From the NCBI GenBank assembly GCA_026874595.1, contig CM049314.1, positions 73,052,300-73,116,299 of the forward strand: 64,000 bases of DNA, in the 5' to 3' direction. Positions 1 through 13,968 of this stretch are shown in pieces. The position numbers were made by a program, and so were the translations under genes. How positions within the stretch are numbered: position 1 is the first letter of the stretch; each line of letters starts with the position of its first letter. The notes beneath the pieces were generated by a model, which was not told the DNA's origin, did not search any database, and saw only the letters and a list, made by a program, of their open reading frames with translations. The DNA comes from Sipunculus nudus. Lineage: Eukaryota; Annelida; Sipuncula; Golfingiida; Sipunculidae.

Positions 1-3000
1 TCATACAGGTCAGTGAAACAGATCATACAAGTCAGTGAAACAGATCATACAGGTCAGTGAACCAGGTCATATAGGTCAGTGAAACAGATCATACAGGTCA
101 GTGAACCAGGTCATATAGGTCAGTGAAACAGATCATACAGGTCAGTGAAACAGATCATACAGGTCAGTGAAACAGATCATACAGGTCAGTGAAACAGATC
201 ATACAGGTCAGTGAAACAGATCATACAGGCCAGTGAAACAGGTCATACAGTCAGTGAAACAGATCATACAGGTCAGTGAAACAGATCATACAGGTCAGTG
301 AAACAGCTGCAGGTCAGTGAAACAGATCATACAGGTCAGTGAAACAGATCATACAGTTCAGTGAAACAGGTCATTCAGGTCAGTGAAAGAGATCATACAG
401 GTCAGTGAAACAGATCATACAGGTCAGTGAAACAGATCATACAGGTCAGTGAAACAGATCATTCAGGTCAGTGAAACAGACCATACAGGTCAGTGAAACA
501 GATCATACAGGTCAGTGAAACAGATCATACAGGTCAGTGAAACAGATCATACAGGTCAGTGAAACAGATCATACAGGTCAGTGAACCAGGTCATATAGGT
601 CAGTGAAACAGATCATACAGGTCAGTGAAACAGATCATACAGGTCAGGGAAACAGACCATACAGGTCCGTGAAACAGATCATACAGGTCAGTGAAACAGA
701 TCATACAGGTCAGTGAAACAGATCATACAGGTCAGTGAACCAGGTCATATAGGTCAGTGAAACAGATCATACAGGTCAGTGAAACAGATCATACAGGTCA
801 GTGAACCAGGTCATATAGGTCAGTGAAACAGATCATACAGGTCAGTGAACCAGGTCATATAGGTCAGTGAAACAGATCATACAGGTCAGTGAAACAGATC
901 ATACAGGTCAGTGAACCAGCTGCAGGTCAGTGAAACAGATCATACAGGTCAGTGAAACAGATCATACAGGCCAGTGAAACAGATCATACAGTCAGTGAAA
1001 CAGGTCATACAGGTCAGTGAAACAGATCATACAGGTCAGTGAAACAGCTGCAGGTCAGTGAAACAGATCATACAGGTCAGTGAAACAGATCATACAGTCA
1101 GTGCAATGTGTCATACAGGTCAGTGAAACAGATCATACAGGTCAGTGAAACAGATCATACAGGTGAGTGAAACAGATCATACAGCCAGTGAAACAGGTCA
1201 TACAGGTCTGTGAAACAGATCATACAGCCATGAAACAGACCATACAGGTCAGTGAAACAGATCATACAGGTCAGTGAAACAGATCATGCAGGTCAGTGAA
1301 ACAGATCATACAGATCAGTGAACCAGGTCATATAGGTCAGTGAAACAGATCATACAGGTCAGTGAAACAGATCATACAGGTCAGTGAAACAGATCATACA
1401 GCCAGTGAAACAGGTCATACAGGTCTGTGAAACAGATCATACAGCCACTGAAACAGACCATACAGGTCAGTGAAACAGATCATACAGGTCAGTGAAACAG
1501 ATCATACAGGTCAGTGAAACAGATCATACAGGTCAGTGAAACAGATCATACAGGTCAGTGAAACAGATCATACAGGTCAAAGATGCAGATCATTCAGGTC
1601 AGTGAAACAGATCATTCAGGTCAGTGAAACAGACCATACAGGTCAGTGAAACAGATCATACAGTTCAGTGAAACAGGTCATTCAGGTCAGTGAAACAGAT
1701 CATACAGGTCAGTGAAACAGATCATACAGGTCAGTGAAACAGATCATACAGGTCAGTGAAACAGATCATTCAGTTCTGAAACAGACCATACAGGTCAGTG
1801 AAACAGATCATACAGGTCAGTGAAACAGATCATACAGGTCAGTGAAACAGATCATACAGGTCAGTGAAACAGATCATACAGGTCAAAGATGCAGATCATT
1901 CAGGTCAGTGAAACAGATCATACAGTCAGTGAAACAGATCATTCAGGTCAGTGAAACAGATTATTCAGGTCAGTGAAACAGATCATACAGGTCAGTGAAA
2001 CAGATCATACAGGTCAAAGATGCAGATCATTCAGGTCAGTGAAACAGATCCTACAGTCAGTGAAACAGATCATTCAGGTCACTGAAACAGATCATTCAGG
2101 TCAGTAAAACAGATCATACAGTTCAGTGAAACAGGTCATTCAGGTCAGTGAAACAGATCATACAGGTCAGTGAAACAGATCATACAGGTCAGTGAAACAG
2201 ATCATACAGGTCAGTGAAACAGATCATTCAGGTCAGTGAAACAGATCATACAGGTCAGTGAAACAGATCATACAGTCAGTGACCCAGATCATACAATCAG
2301 TGAACCAGATCATACAGGTCAGTGAAACAGGTCTACAGGTCAGTGAAACAGATCATACAGGTCAGTGAAACAGGTCATACAGGTCAGTGAACCAGGTCAT
2401 ATAGGTCAGTGAAACAGATCATACAGGTCAGTGAACCAGGTCATACAGGTCAGTGAAACAGATCATACAGGTCAGTGAACCAGGTCATACAGGTCAGTGA
2501 AACAGATCATACAGGTTAGTGAACCAGGTCATATAGGTCAGTGAAACAGATCATACAGGTCAGTGAAACAGATCATACAGGTCAGTGAACCAGGTCATAT
2601 AGGTCAGTGAAACAGATCATACAGGTCAGTGAACCAGGTCATATAGGTCAGTGAAACAGATCATACAGGTCAGTGAAACAGATCATACAGGTCAGTGAAA
2701 CAGCTGCAGGTCAGTGAAACAGATCATACAGGTCAAAGATGCAGATCATTCAGGTCAGTGAAACAGATCATACAGTCAGTGAAACAGATCATTCAGGTCA
2801 GTGAAACAGATCATTCAGGTCAGTGAAACAGATCATACAGGTCAGTGAAACAGATCATACAGGTCAAAGATGCAGATCATTCAGGTCAGTGAAACAGATC
2901 CTACAGTCAGTGAAACAGATCATTCAGGTCAGTGAAACAGATCATTCAGGTCAGTAAAACAGATCATACAGTTCAGTGAAACAGGTCATTCAGGTCAGTG

Positions 3001-4047
3001 AAACAGATCATACAGGTCAGTGAAACAGGTCATACAGGTTAGTGAAACAGATCATACAGGTCAGTGAAACAGGTCATACAGGTCAGTGAAACAGGTCATA
3101 CAGGTCAGTGAAACAGGTCATACAGGGCAGTGAAACAGATCATTCAGGTCAGTGAAACAGGTCATACAGTCAGTGAACCAGATCATACAATCAGTGAAAC
3201 AGGTCATACAGTCTGTGAAACAGGTGATACAGGTCAGTGAAACAGATCATTCAGGTAAGTGAAACAGATCATACAGGTCAGTGAAACAGGTCATTCAGGT
3301 TAGTGAAACAGATCATACAGGTCAGTGAAACAGGTCATACAGTCAGTGAACCAGATCATACAATCAGTGAAACAGATCATACAGGTCAGTGAAACAGGTC
3401 ATACAGGTCAGTGAAACAGACCATACAGGTCAGTGAAACAGGTCATACAGGTCAGTGAAACAGATCATTCAGGTCAGTGAAACAGATCATTCAGGTCAGT
3501 GAAACAGATCATACAGGTCAGTGAAACAGATCATACAATCAGTGAAACAGGTAATTCAGTCAGTGAAACAGGTCATACAGGTCAGTGAAACAGATCATTC
3601 AGGTCAGTGAAACAGATCATACAGGTCAGTGAAACAGATCATACAATCAGTGAAACAGGTAATTCAGTCAGTGAAACAGGTCATACAGGTCAGTGAAACA
3701 GATCATTCAGGTCAGTGAAACAGATCACACAGGCCAGTGAAACAGACCATACAAGTCAGTTAAACAGATCATACTAGTCAGTGAAACAGGTCATACAGGT
3801 CATTGAAACAGATCATTCAGGTCAGTGAAACAGATCATACACGTCAGTGAAACAGATCATACAAGTCAGTTAAACAGATCATACAGCTCAGTGAAACAGA
3901 TCATACAAGTCAGTTAAACAGATCACACAGGCCAGTGAAACAGATCATACAAGTCAGTTAAACAGATCACACAGGCCAGTGAAACAGATCATACAAGTCA
4001 GTTAAACAGATCATACAAGTCAGTTAAACAGATCATACAGGTCAGTG
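1..4047. repeat. 22-bp minisatellite, about 180 copies, running off the left edge
   Basis: An almost uninterrupted tandem array with a 22-bp period. Every unit contains the block ATCATACAG followed by GTCAGTGAAAC, with variants such as CATTCAG, CATATAG, a CAGCTGCAG junction (near 305, 918, 1047, 2701) and a GGTCAAAGATGCAG variant (near 1576, 1886, 2006, 2733, 2863). The block at about 1886-2160 recurs at about 2733-3010, so segments of several units were also copied. The array ends at 4047, where the last unit runs into unique sequence. It lies in the intron upstream of the first visible TAF6 exon. CAG|GTCAGT inside each unit resembles a 5' splice site (see findings). Confidence 0.97.
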
Positions 4048-4432
4048 CCGAGCCACCTGGTTGCAAACTAGAAAACAAACTAAATTCGTAGCACAGGAAT
4101 AGGAATTATTCTGCTTTTAAGGACTTCAGGCCTTTTAATTAAGTGGTAATTATTTTTGTGAGGTTTGTTAGGTGAAGAATAATATTTTAAGGGAAGAAGA
4201 ATGAATTTCAAGGGAAAACAACAACAAGATAATATCCAGAGGGAAGACACAGAAATGAGGCTCCCAAAAAGATGTAAAACAATCCCCGGAAATTCTCTTC
4301 TAATGATGGTCTAGTGTTATTTTCAAAGCAGTGATTAGCCATTTAGTATTTGAAGATATTATTTCTTTTTGTAATGTGCTTAATAAATAATGTACTAGTT
4401 TGGTTCATTTATCTACATTCCTTTTATTTCAG
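4048..4432. other. TAF6 intron remainder
   Basis: Unique AT-rich intron sequence between the minisatellite and the first visible exon. It ends in a good acceptor (CTTTTATTTCAG, ending 4432). Nothing else is seen in it. Confidence 0.7.
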
Positions 4433-4519
4433 GATGGGATGAAGTTTATGCAGCACAGCAAAAGAAAGTCATTCTCAACATCAGACATTGACCATGCTTT
4501 GAAAATGAGGAACGTTGAG
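4433..4519 (+). CDS. TAF6: TAF6 exon a (end of histone fold)
   Basis: 29 codons, phase 0 at both ends. It carries [20 protein letters not shown], the third helix and tail of the TAF6 histone fold. The acceptor is TTTCAG and the donor GAG|GTGAGT. Confidence 0.95.
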
Positions 4520-7500
4520 GTGAGTTAATACACAGGATATTTATACTCCAAAAATTACCCTCACACAAATGCATAGTTGTACAACTTCCTGTATACCCTG
4601 TCCAGAATCCCCCAATCAAGATTTCTTGTGTTGTGTGCAGTGTCATGCTTCAGTAGGTCTGCTTCACATGGTTAATTGCTTAACAAAATAGGCACCCTTA
4701 CAACTATGAACAGGGCAGTCTCTCGTGGGACCAGTCAAACTTTCTTATTGTATACAGTGTCACACTTCAGTAAGACAGGTTAGTTGCTTAACAAATGGTG
4801 GGTCCTAATACCTATAAATGGGCTGGTCTTCTAGGGACAAAGGAATCTCCCCATGTCACAAAGGTATATACTGTCATTGTGATCCAGATTTAATGGATGA
4901 TTCCTTGGGTGTTATCCTGACCATCCACAATATTATAATGCCTGGCAACCTGACAGAGGTATTAGTATGGACTGATTGTTGAGTACACAACATTATTATC
5001 AGACAAAATTTTCCCTCACTTTCCCCACAGAACCAGTGACACCTATTGGTGTTGACTGGTACTTCAGATTGGGTACTACAACAGTGAAATGTCATATTCA
5101 TATATTAAATTTAAAAATTGTTAATATAACTTATCATTTACAACTAAATATTTTATTGACAAGGCTCTTGTTGAATTCATAAGGTTGTTTTTTTTTTTTT
5201 TTTTAACACTTGAACATAGCACGAGTACTTAGTCAGCTGAACTGTGGCCAGACAAAGCAAACAATAATTCAAATATATATGAGACTGTAAAAGTGTTTGC
5301 AAGAGATTCTTGTTGTCCAGCAAACCAAGATTTTTTTTTAATTACTTGACAAATCCATAGAAACAGTGTTGCAATTGTATATTGAACTTTCAAGATCTTT
5401 GACAAGTAGTCACCAACATGGTTTGTGCACTTGTTGGCATGTCCAGAAAAGAATTTTTTTATATCATGAATATTATTAATAGAAGATGTTTTTCTTTTGC
5501 TAAATTGTAATCATGAATATTGCTCATGTGAAAGAAATTTGTTCTGTAATTTTCATACATATTAAAAATAGGTATTCAGCTGCTTAGAAACAGTCTAGCC
5601 AAGGAAGGGTCTTTTCATTATTTTGGACCTGGGGCATGGAACAGTCTCCCTTGTCAGTTAAAGTCAGAGAATAGCTTAGCAACATATATCTTTTTACTAA
5701 TTTTTACTATTCTTTATCTGTTCACGATACTATATTTTAAAGGATGATTTGTATTTTACCTTAATTCTATTGTATCATTTTATGTGAAGCACTTCGGATA
5801 AAGCTGTTCCTGTTTTATATGTTGCACTATATAGGAAATAAAATGAAAGTAAATGTTTTCTATGATGTAGTACTCTCTGACAGTGTTGGTACTCTCATTT
5901 GAACTTTTCGAACTCAGGCTCTGGTTTACATTGTTCTTTGTTTATTTGCAGCCTGTGTATGGGTTTGTGGCACCTGACTTTATACCGTTCAGACATGCCA
6001 GCGGAGGTGGACGAGAGTTACATTTCATAGAAGAAAAAGAACTTGACTTACAGGAGATTATCAATGCACAGCTACCAAAGGTCCCTCTGGACATTACTCT
6101 TAAAGGTAATTAACCCAGTCTCCTAACACTGTCAATTTAGCATTATATTTGCTATTTTCATTCAAGAGACCCATTAGCTGGTATCAGTGTTGAGGGCAAA
6201 TCATCTTCCTACTATAAAAGCTTTGGCTGCTACAGTTTCTGAGACCTTCCTGCATTGAGCATCCTGGCATCTGTATGATGAATGTAAAACAAGGCAATGG
6301 ACTAATCAAATGAGTCACATGCACTTCCTCTACACAACAGCTTATACATGCTTGTTGCTATTTTTAGACCAAAGCTTTTCACCGACATAAGGGCATTAAG
6401 AATTTGACCAGTCAAATAAAGACTTGTAAGCTTATCCAGTTTCTGGTGCCTGTGTTCTTGTTCACACAGTGCAGGCCTGCCAAATCACTCTTTTTTAAAA
6501 GAGTCACTCTTTTTTTTTGAGGATTTTCTGTAAATGACCCTTATAACTCTTTTTTCAATCTTTTTTTTCAGTGAATGAATTCTGATAATCACTATTTCTC
6601 TCCAGCTTTAACCCTTTACTGTTTACATTTATTTTAGATTTCCAGCAAGTTCTGACACTATTTATATTAACACTAACAGCCATATCTTCTCAAGCTTTTT
6701 TTGTATCTTTATCAAATTTTCAACAGTTCCCACTAAGAGGGTTTGCTGAAGATTATTGAAAATCATTGAAACTTAGAAATAATATGCAATATTTTTGTCC
6801 TAAAAGAATCTATACATATCATGGCATTCTAGTTGCCCATTTAGAGTGCTCTTTAGTGGCTTGTAAACAGTAAAGGGTTAAACTCCATTTTAAATCAAGA
6901 ATGGGACATTTCTCAATTTTACATGTGCCAATACCCAGCATGTGTCACAACATGTGGAAAATGCCCTGATCTTCATGCAGAGGGACGTGTGCCATGTCTG
7001 ACTTGGGTGAACAGTATGTGGCAATATAGATGCACAATTGTGGTTTTAAAAGCTCATCTTTATTCAGACTGTGATAAAAAATGGAAGAATTGACGCTCAT
7101 TTTACTCTTTTTTTCACTCTTTATTTCAAAGAAGTCTGCCACGCTTTTTTTTCCAGAACATTTAATTTTGTTTGGGTCATATACCTTTGCCAGGCTTGGT
7201 ATAGGTAATTTGGAATTCTGGCAAAATCCATACATAATTTATGAGGTCAGAGATCACCAGACGTTGATGGCGCTGTGATGACTTACCAAGAATATAATGG
7301 ATTTTCATGACACTCGTTGTAGATATTTACCAAACGAATTTTTCACTAGAATTAAATTCTCTTGAAGAGTGACGCATATTTAATGAGGTCATAGGTCACA
7401 TGGCATATGACAGGCATATTATGCACTCTTGCTAAACTCTCGTTATTATTACACAAACCCTTGCAGCTCATTGGCTGGCAATTGAGGGAGAACAGCCGTC

Positions 7501-9269
7501 GATACCTGAGAACCCACCTCCAGTTACAAAAGATCTACAGAAACTAGCCACAATAGATCCAGCCGTGAAGGGCAACATTGACAAACAGCGACCCAAGGTG
7601 CCCGGAGAAGGGAAAGTGAAACACAAAATGAAGCTACAAGAGACAGTCAAACTGAAGAATTTGGCCAATCACGAGCTGTCCATGGTAAGTGAAAACAGAC
7701 TCAGTTGTCAGAAACAGTCAGAGGTGACCATATTAAAGTAGAGCTGTATTCAAAGTACTTAATATATATAGGCAATCAAGAACTCTGGATGGTGATGAAA
7801 AGCTAAAACTAGTAAAAGTCAGTTAAACAGTTCTGCAGTTGTTTTTTTTTTCTAATTGAGAATCCAACCAGTCATCACTCACAGTTAAAAAGTATTGTTA
7901 AATGGTCAAGCATCAGTGAAATCTTTGAAAGGAAAATCTGGCCTATGCTGAAAAATCAGTGCTCATGTGGTGTTTTAATTGTTTAACTTGATAATTCTTG
8001 CCTTTCTGAGGCAGCTCTGTCTGTACACTTCCAGTGCTCATACTGGTTCCTGATGGGTTTTTTCAACAGCCAGTGGAAAGGCACACGCTGAAAAGCATCA
8101 GACATATGATGCAACTCGTGCTCTTAATCAACAACATTCACTTTACCACTTCCCTAAGAGTGTAATTTCTGGAGACTTGCAATTATGTAATTACTTTTGG
8201 TGTCATCACAGAGCATGAAATTGGCTGTCCAGCACGTTAACTTGCCCTCTGGTGTCCAAACCCAGCAAAAAAAGCCAAGACAAACAGTGCTTTACATGTG
8301 CCATATGTGGAAGTGGTAAAGGGCTTTGTAAAGACCATAAATAATTCTAAACAACCAGAGATTTTGTACTTAGTGATCATAACATTTTGGTAAAGGGTAA
8401 TTTGCAGTGGTAATTTTATCTGCTGAAACAAAATTTCAAGAAAACTTTGTTTTTAGTTGAGTTCTGATGCCTCAAGGTCCTCTCCTCCTCCATTATATTA
8501 GTTTTTGGGCACGTCCATATATCTTAATTATAGTTTTACTATTTATCTGAAATTTTCCATGTCCATAGATTTTCGATATCATATCTTTACACAGTTGTAC
8601 ACAAGACTGGTGGTGCCGAGTACAACCAATTAAGCATTTTTGCATTGTGTTGAATTATACATCTGTTTTAGCAGAAAATCACCTATATCTCATGAGTGAA
8701 TTGATGTGTCAGTCTGACATTATACATGTCAATCTATCTTGGCTAGATTGCCTGACACAAGACTAGTGGTGACACCTACATTTATATTTTCAAAGAATAA
8801 AATCTATGCATCTGAGGAGTGGTTTGACTTTTTTGTGGCATCTGTCCAGATTTCTTGGGATACTTTAGCATCTCAGACTCTGATGACAGAAATTTAGATA
8901 GTTCTCACATCAGGAGACATCTCATGGCTCACTTCAACCATGGCCTTGTAATTTGATGGTTACACATAGTTGAATGTTTACTATCTTCTACTCATATTAT
9001 AGTTTGTTCAAATGTTCCAAATTTGTTCAGTTTGTTACTTGTTATGTCAGTCATGTTAATTACAACAATGCATTGTCCAGACTGAAGAATATTTATTATT
9101 GACAAGGGATGATGGATAAAAACAATTTTAATTATAAAGAGTTTGTGATGTTTATTTGACATTTACATGTTTTTTTTTGTCAACAGGAGCAACAGCTTTA
9201 TTACAAAGAAATCACAGAAGCCTGTGTGGGATCTGATGAAACCAGGAGATGTGTAAGTATTATGTACTT

Positions 9270-9303
<34 letters not shown>

Positions 9304-12300
9304 ATCTGCATGGATGTGAACATTTATTCATGTGTATTGTATATTCATGATGTACAAGTACTCAATTTGATTTTAATATCTTATGACTTCAGATATATTA
9401 GTGAGCATGAGCGTTTTTATATGCTATGATATATTCATGTTTAATGTTTCTGTATATTAACATTTCTGTTATCACATTAATCATATGTAAGTTAGTCATG
9501 TGAATTCCTATAAAAACAGTGACTTTAACTCTTCTCTACTCTGCTCCTGTGATAATTTGCTAATCTATTTTTTTAAAGTGTATATAATTACCAATAATCC
9601 ATAAAATAAACCTTATTTTACCCTATTTTTATTTATTTTTTAAAACCTTCATTAAGAACATTAAATGTTTCATAAATTCTTGTTTATATTATTTTTCATA
9701 TATTTTTTTCATTGAATTTCTATTTTATATTTAAGGTTATTATCTTTTAAACCTGTAGTCTTATAAGTGAAAGTTTTATCATCATAAACTGTTACACGGG
9801 ATTTAGTGTGGTTTGGGAAATAACATTTATTTTGTTCTAATTTCATGACTTTCAGCTTTGAGTTGTTGTTTTCTGTATACAGGAAGCACTACAGAGCCTG
9901 GCAGCTGATCCTGGTCTTCACCAGTTACTACCCAGGTTCAGCACGTTCATCGCAGAAGGGGTAAGTCTGAAACTTTATATGTTAACTAATTGTTAATGTA
10001 CTTCCACCAGGGTGGTTGATTGGTTTGTCATTTTATCAATGAATCACAAAAACAGTGAAAAAATAACAGATTTTGATGAAATTTTGCAGAAGGCTTCGGT
10101 AACACCAAAGGAACAGCCCAGTAAAGCTTAGAGAATATCTGAAAAACACTAAAATATTTTCTGTTAAAAGGAATCTATATTGTTGCTAGATTATCATTGT
10201 GATCAAGACCAGTATCAAAGGAAACTTTCTTAAGTAAATTTCTATACAGGGTTAGAGCCTCCCTTGTTCTGGTTGGCAGAGCTAACCTGTGATGCTACCA
10301 GCAAGTTAGAGGAACAGACAATACATTTCTGTTGGCTTGGATTAATATATTTCCTGCACAAACAACCACAGAGTTTTGGTCAGAATCCTGGTGATATTCC
10401 AAACCTTGTGGTCCAGAATGCCAGATAGCTTGCAGTCTCTGAGTGTATTCTGGTAAGTTATGATATATTTATATTTCAGGTTAGGGTGAACGTGGTACAA
10501 AACAACCTGGCCTTGTTAATATACCTGATGAGAATGGTCAAGTCTCTGATGGATAACCCCACGCTTTACCTGGAAAAATATGTAAGTACCTTCATATTGC
10601 TCTTCACACAAGTGTCCCACAAGCAAAAAATTCCTTTAAATTTTTTGACAAATTTACAAATCTATGTAAGTGCTCTAATTCCGCTTATATATGACTTCTG
10701 TTCTAATAGCTGGCTGTAGAAGACATGGTAGAGCAAAGCAGACAAAGTTCTCGTTATATTTGTAATGTAGATTTATGCTTAAAAAGGGTAGTTTTGGAAA
10801 AAAAGGGAAAAAGAAAATGTAGAAAATTGGACAACTATTGGACAGAATATATAGTTGAGGTTGTAAAAAAAACTTGAAAACAGAATTTTATATCATAAAA
10901 GAAAAACTGGTATGGACCTTGAGATTTGAAATAAAAATTTTTGTGGGACATTGTAGCTCTTTATGATTCTGAAATAAGCTCACAGTACAGAGAAATCTCT
11001 ATGAGCAGGTTAACCCTCCCCCCCCCCCCCCCCGACACTCTTTATGGGAAACAAATTTACACTCAGCATATATGTATACAACTTCCTTGAAGCATTCCCA
11101 CGATAAATAAACACACCTGGGTAGTGATTTCTGACGAAGATAGATGTGCAGGGGTTGTGGTGATGAAGAAAGCTAAAGTTTCAGAATGGTACAAAACAAG
11201 TATGTCCTGAGGTCCTTTATATACACATAAGTGTGCTCTTAAGCATCGCTCTTTTATGAAATTTGCCAAATTAGATGTTGTTGCAAGCTTTTGTGTATTA
11301 TGGTCTGTTCCACCACCACTGTCCACCTGTTTTTTGTATTTATTTATTTTTTTTGCAAGGCAAAGAATGCCAAAACTGTTTGCCCCTACAGCAGTCAGTG
11401 GAAATTGCGTAACTTACTATTCTGGAAAAAATAGCCTAGCTTTTGCCATTTTCCTGTAAACATTTTTAAACCATTTTATGAGTAACTGTTTTGTAGTTAC
11501 ATCTTGCCACAAGTCTATGAAATGGGCATAGCAGGGAATAGTTATGATGCCATTAAATAAGTAATGCACAAAAGCCACCAACATTCATGGGACCAATAAT
11601 CAAGAGCTGCCAACCTATGTTTACAGCGAGGCTTGTATTCTCTGCGTGCACACGCTTCACTGTTACATTAAATTACTTCATATTCATATCTATGGAGGAT
11701 AAACAATGATTGGATGCCATGAACCACAGAAATATATATGAGACATGTCTATGAGGCTGTAGAGAAATTAATTTTTATATTGTAAGCAGGTTTGGGAACA
11801 AAAAATTACACATTTTCCTCTTTCTGTCACTGATGCAAGTTTTGTATGGTAAGTTTGTTTTATGTGGAGAAAAATGCGAATTATTAGGATGGACAGGGAT
11901 GGTGGAATGGACTGTAAAACACCTAGAGTGATCATGGTGTTGTTCCGCACATAAAAAAGGGTTGACATGCTGATCAAGGTCATCTGGTTGTTTCTGGCTT
12001 ATCTTCAAAGCACATTCAAGGAGGTATATCAACTTGATATACATGAATTATTGGGATTGGCATCTTTTAAATATGAATGTTCTTTTTGGGTCATATCATA
12101 TTATATCATAGCATGATTGCTGAACTGAGAATCAGCCCAAGTATTGGTAGCTTTTGAAATGCTCTCCACAACTCCAGGTTTTATTAGTTCTTATGATGGT
12201 GATATCAGTAAACTCAGTCCAGTTTTATTTGCTATGAAACATGAATTTTTATTTGCTTAATATGTGTATACATGTATAAAGTAAATACCAGTAACATAAC

Positions 12301-13917
12301 TTACATAGTAACATGCAAGATAGTGTATCATATTTGACTCACATAAATTTTACATGTATACAGTGTAATCAGAGTTAACTCAGTACCTGTACAAAATGTG
12401 TTATTGTTTGTGAAAATGAATCATTTAAATCAATCTGCTTTTACATTAGAAAACTGTATAAAGCAGGTAAAATATTATGATTTGGTCAAAATACTGTGAC
12501 TTCGCCCAGTTCATGTGTTTGACCTATGACCATTTTTTTTTATAAAATCTTTTGTAAACCTTGTAATTTTGAGTAACTTCTGCTACAACATAAAACCTTG
12601 CATTCAAGTTCTTTAGTGCCATCAACATGGATGTTGATTTGTTTGGAATTACCAGTACACAGTTTTTACACTTAGCGCATAATTGATGAGGCCCATTATT
12701 TTATTCAACTAAATAAGTGAACACCTGTGTTTGGTGAATATTATGGATTCAGCCATATTTGTATGGATTTTAATTAGAATTCTGTGATTTTTCTCAGTTA
12801 ACACAGAAAATTATTTCCAAAGTTTTACACATCTATTTTATTCAGAACATAAGTTGCACAGGCAAACCAGGGGTTTATTGTGAATTGATTTGGAATTAAA
12901 GGAAAACAGTATTATATTGTTATTAAATTAATTTGATAGAAATGAAAATGAATCTTATTTTGAATTAGTGTACACAGGTTAACATGAGAACAAATCTTCC
13001 AGCTGTATCCTTTTCCTCTGCATCACATATCACTCAAGTTTCAGTGGCTGTATATTTTAATATGATACTGAGATCATTTTCTAGATGCAAGTTTGCATGC
13101 ATCAGAAATGCTGTTAAAACCCTAGCTTCATGTGGCCTTAACTGTATTAGCACATTTGCCAACATTTTAAATTTCTTGTTATCAAAATGTTTTTTGTAAT
13201 TTAATGAACTTAAAGAAATCTTTGAATACCTGGTTGTGAATTGACTTTTAAATGAATACAAACATGTGAATAGAATTGTAATTAATACTTTTAATTGAAA
13301 TTAAGGCTTTATAAAAAAAATAATTGGAATAGCATTGCAATAGAAAAGTCTGAATTAACACTCCGATCCCCCAGTCTGTGCTTAAGTGTACATTGTAACC
13401 ACTGTATGCAAGGCTGGTAAATTTTCAATATATCCCCTGGTCAGTGGGGTATGGCAAAGGAGAAACTTTACAGGACCCCAAAGGATATTACTGGACCTAC
13501 TATTTTATTATTGAAAACTATTGTTTCATGTAATATATTTGAAAACAGTGATGTATTGCACTGCTTAATATTCATTTAACTATTTGATAGTTATGCAATA
13601 ATTCATGAAGGTCACTTACTTGGGAATTAACCTGATTACATGAACGTTCTTTTATTGCACAATAAAATAAAATATTTGCATGAATAAAGAAAAATGTGAT
13701 CTAGGTCAGACCCTTTAAAAATTATTATTAAACAAGGGGCCTTGATGTTAACCAGATTCTGGTGGTCCCACACTAATATCTAGCCCTATTGTGTGCTAAG
13801 ACCAACTGTTTCATGTGAATAGTTCTTGATCATTATTTATTACCAACATTTGTGAACTCTTCATAATGAAGGTATACATACACACTGTGCATTATTTTAC
13901 ATATGAAATATGTATAA

Positions 13918-13968
<51 letters not shown>

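Noticed and set aside
1-4047. CRISPR-like regular repeat
   Set aside because: The units are contiguous with no spacers, and the surroundings are an animal gene. It is a minisatellite.
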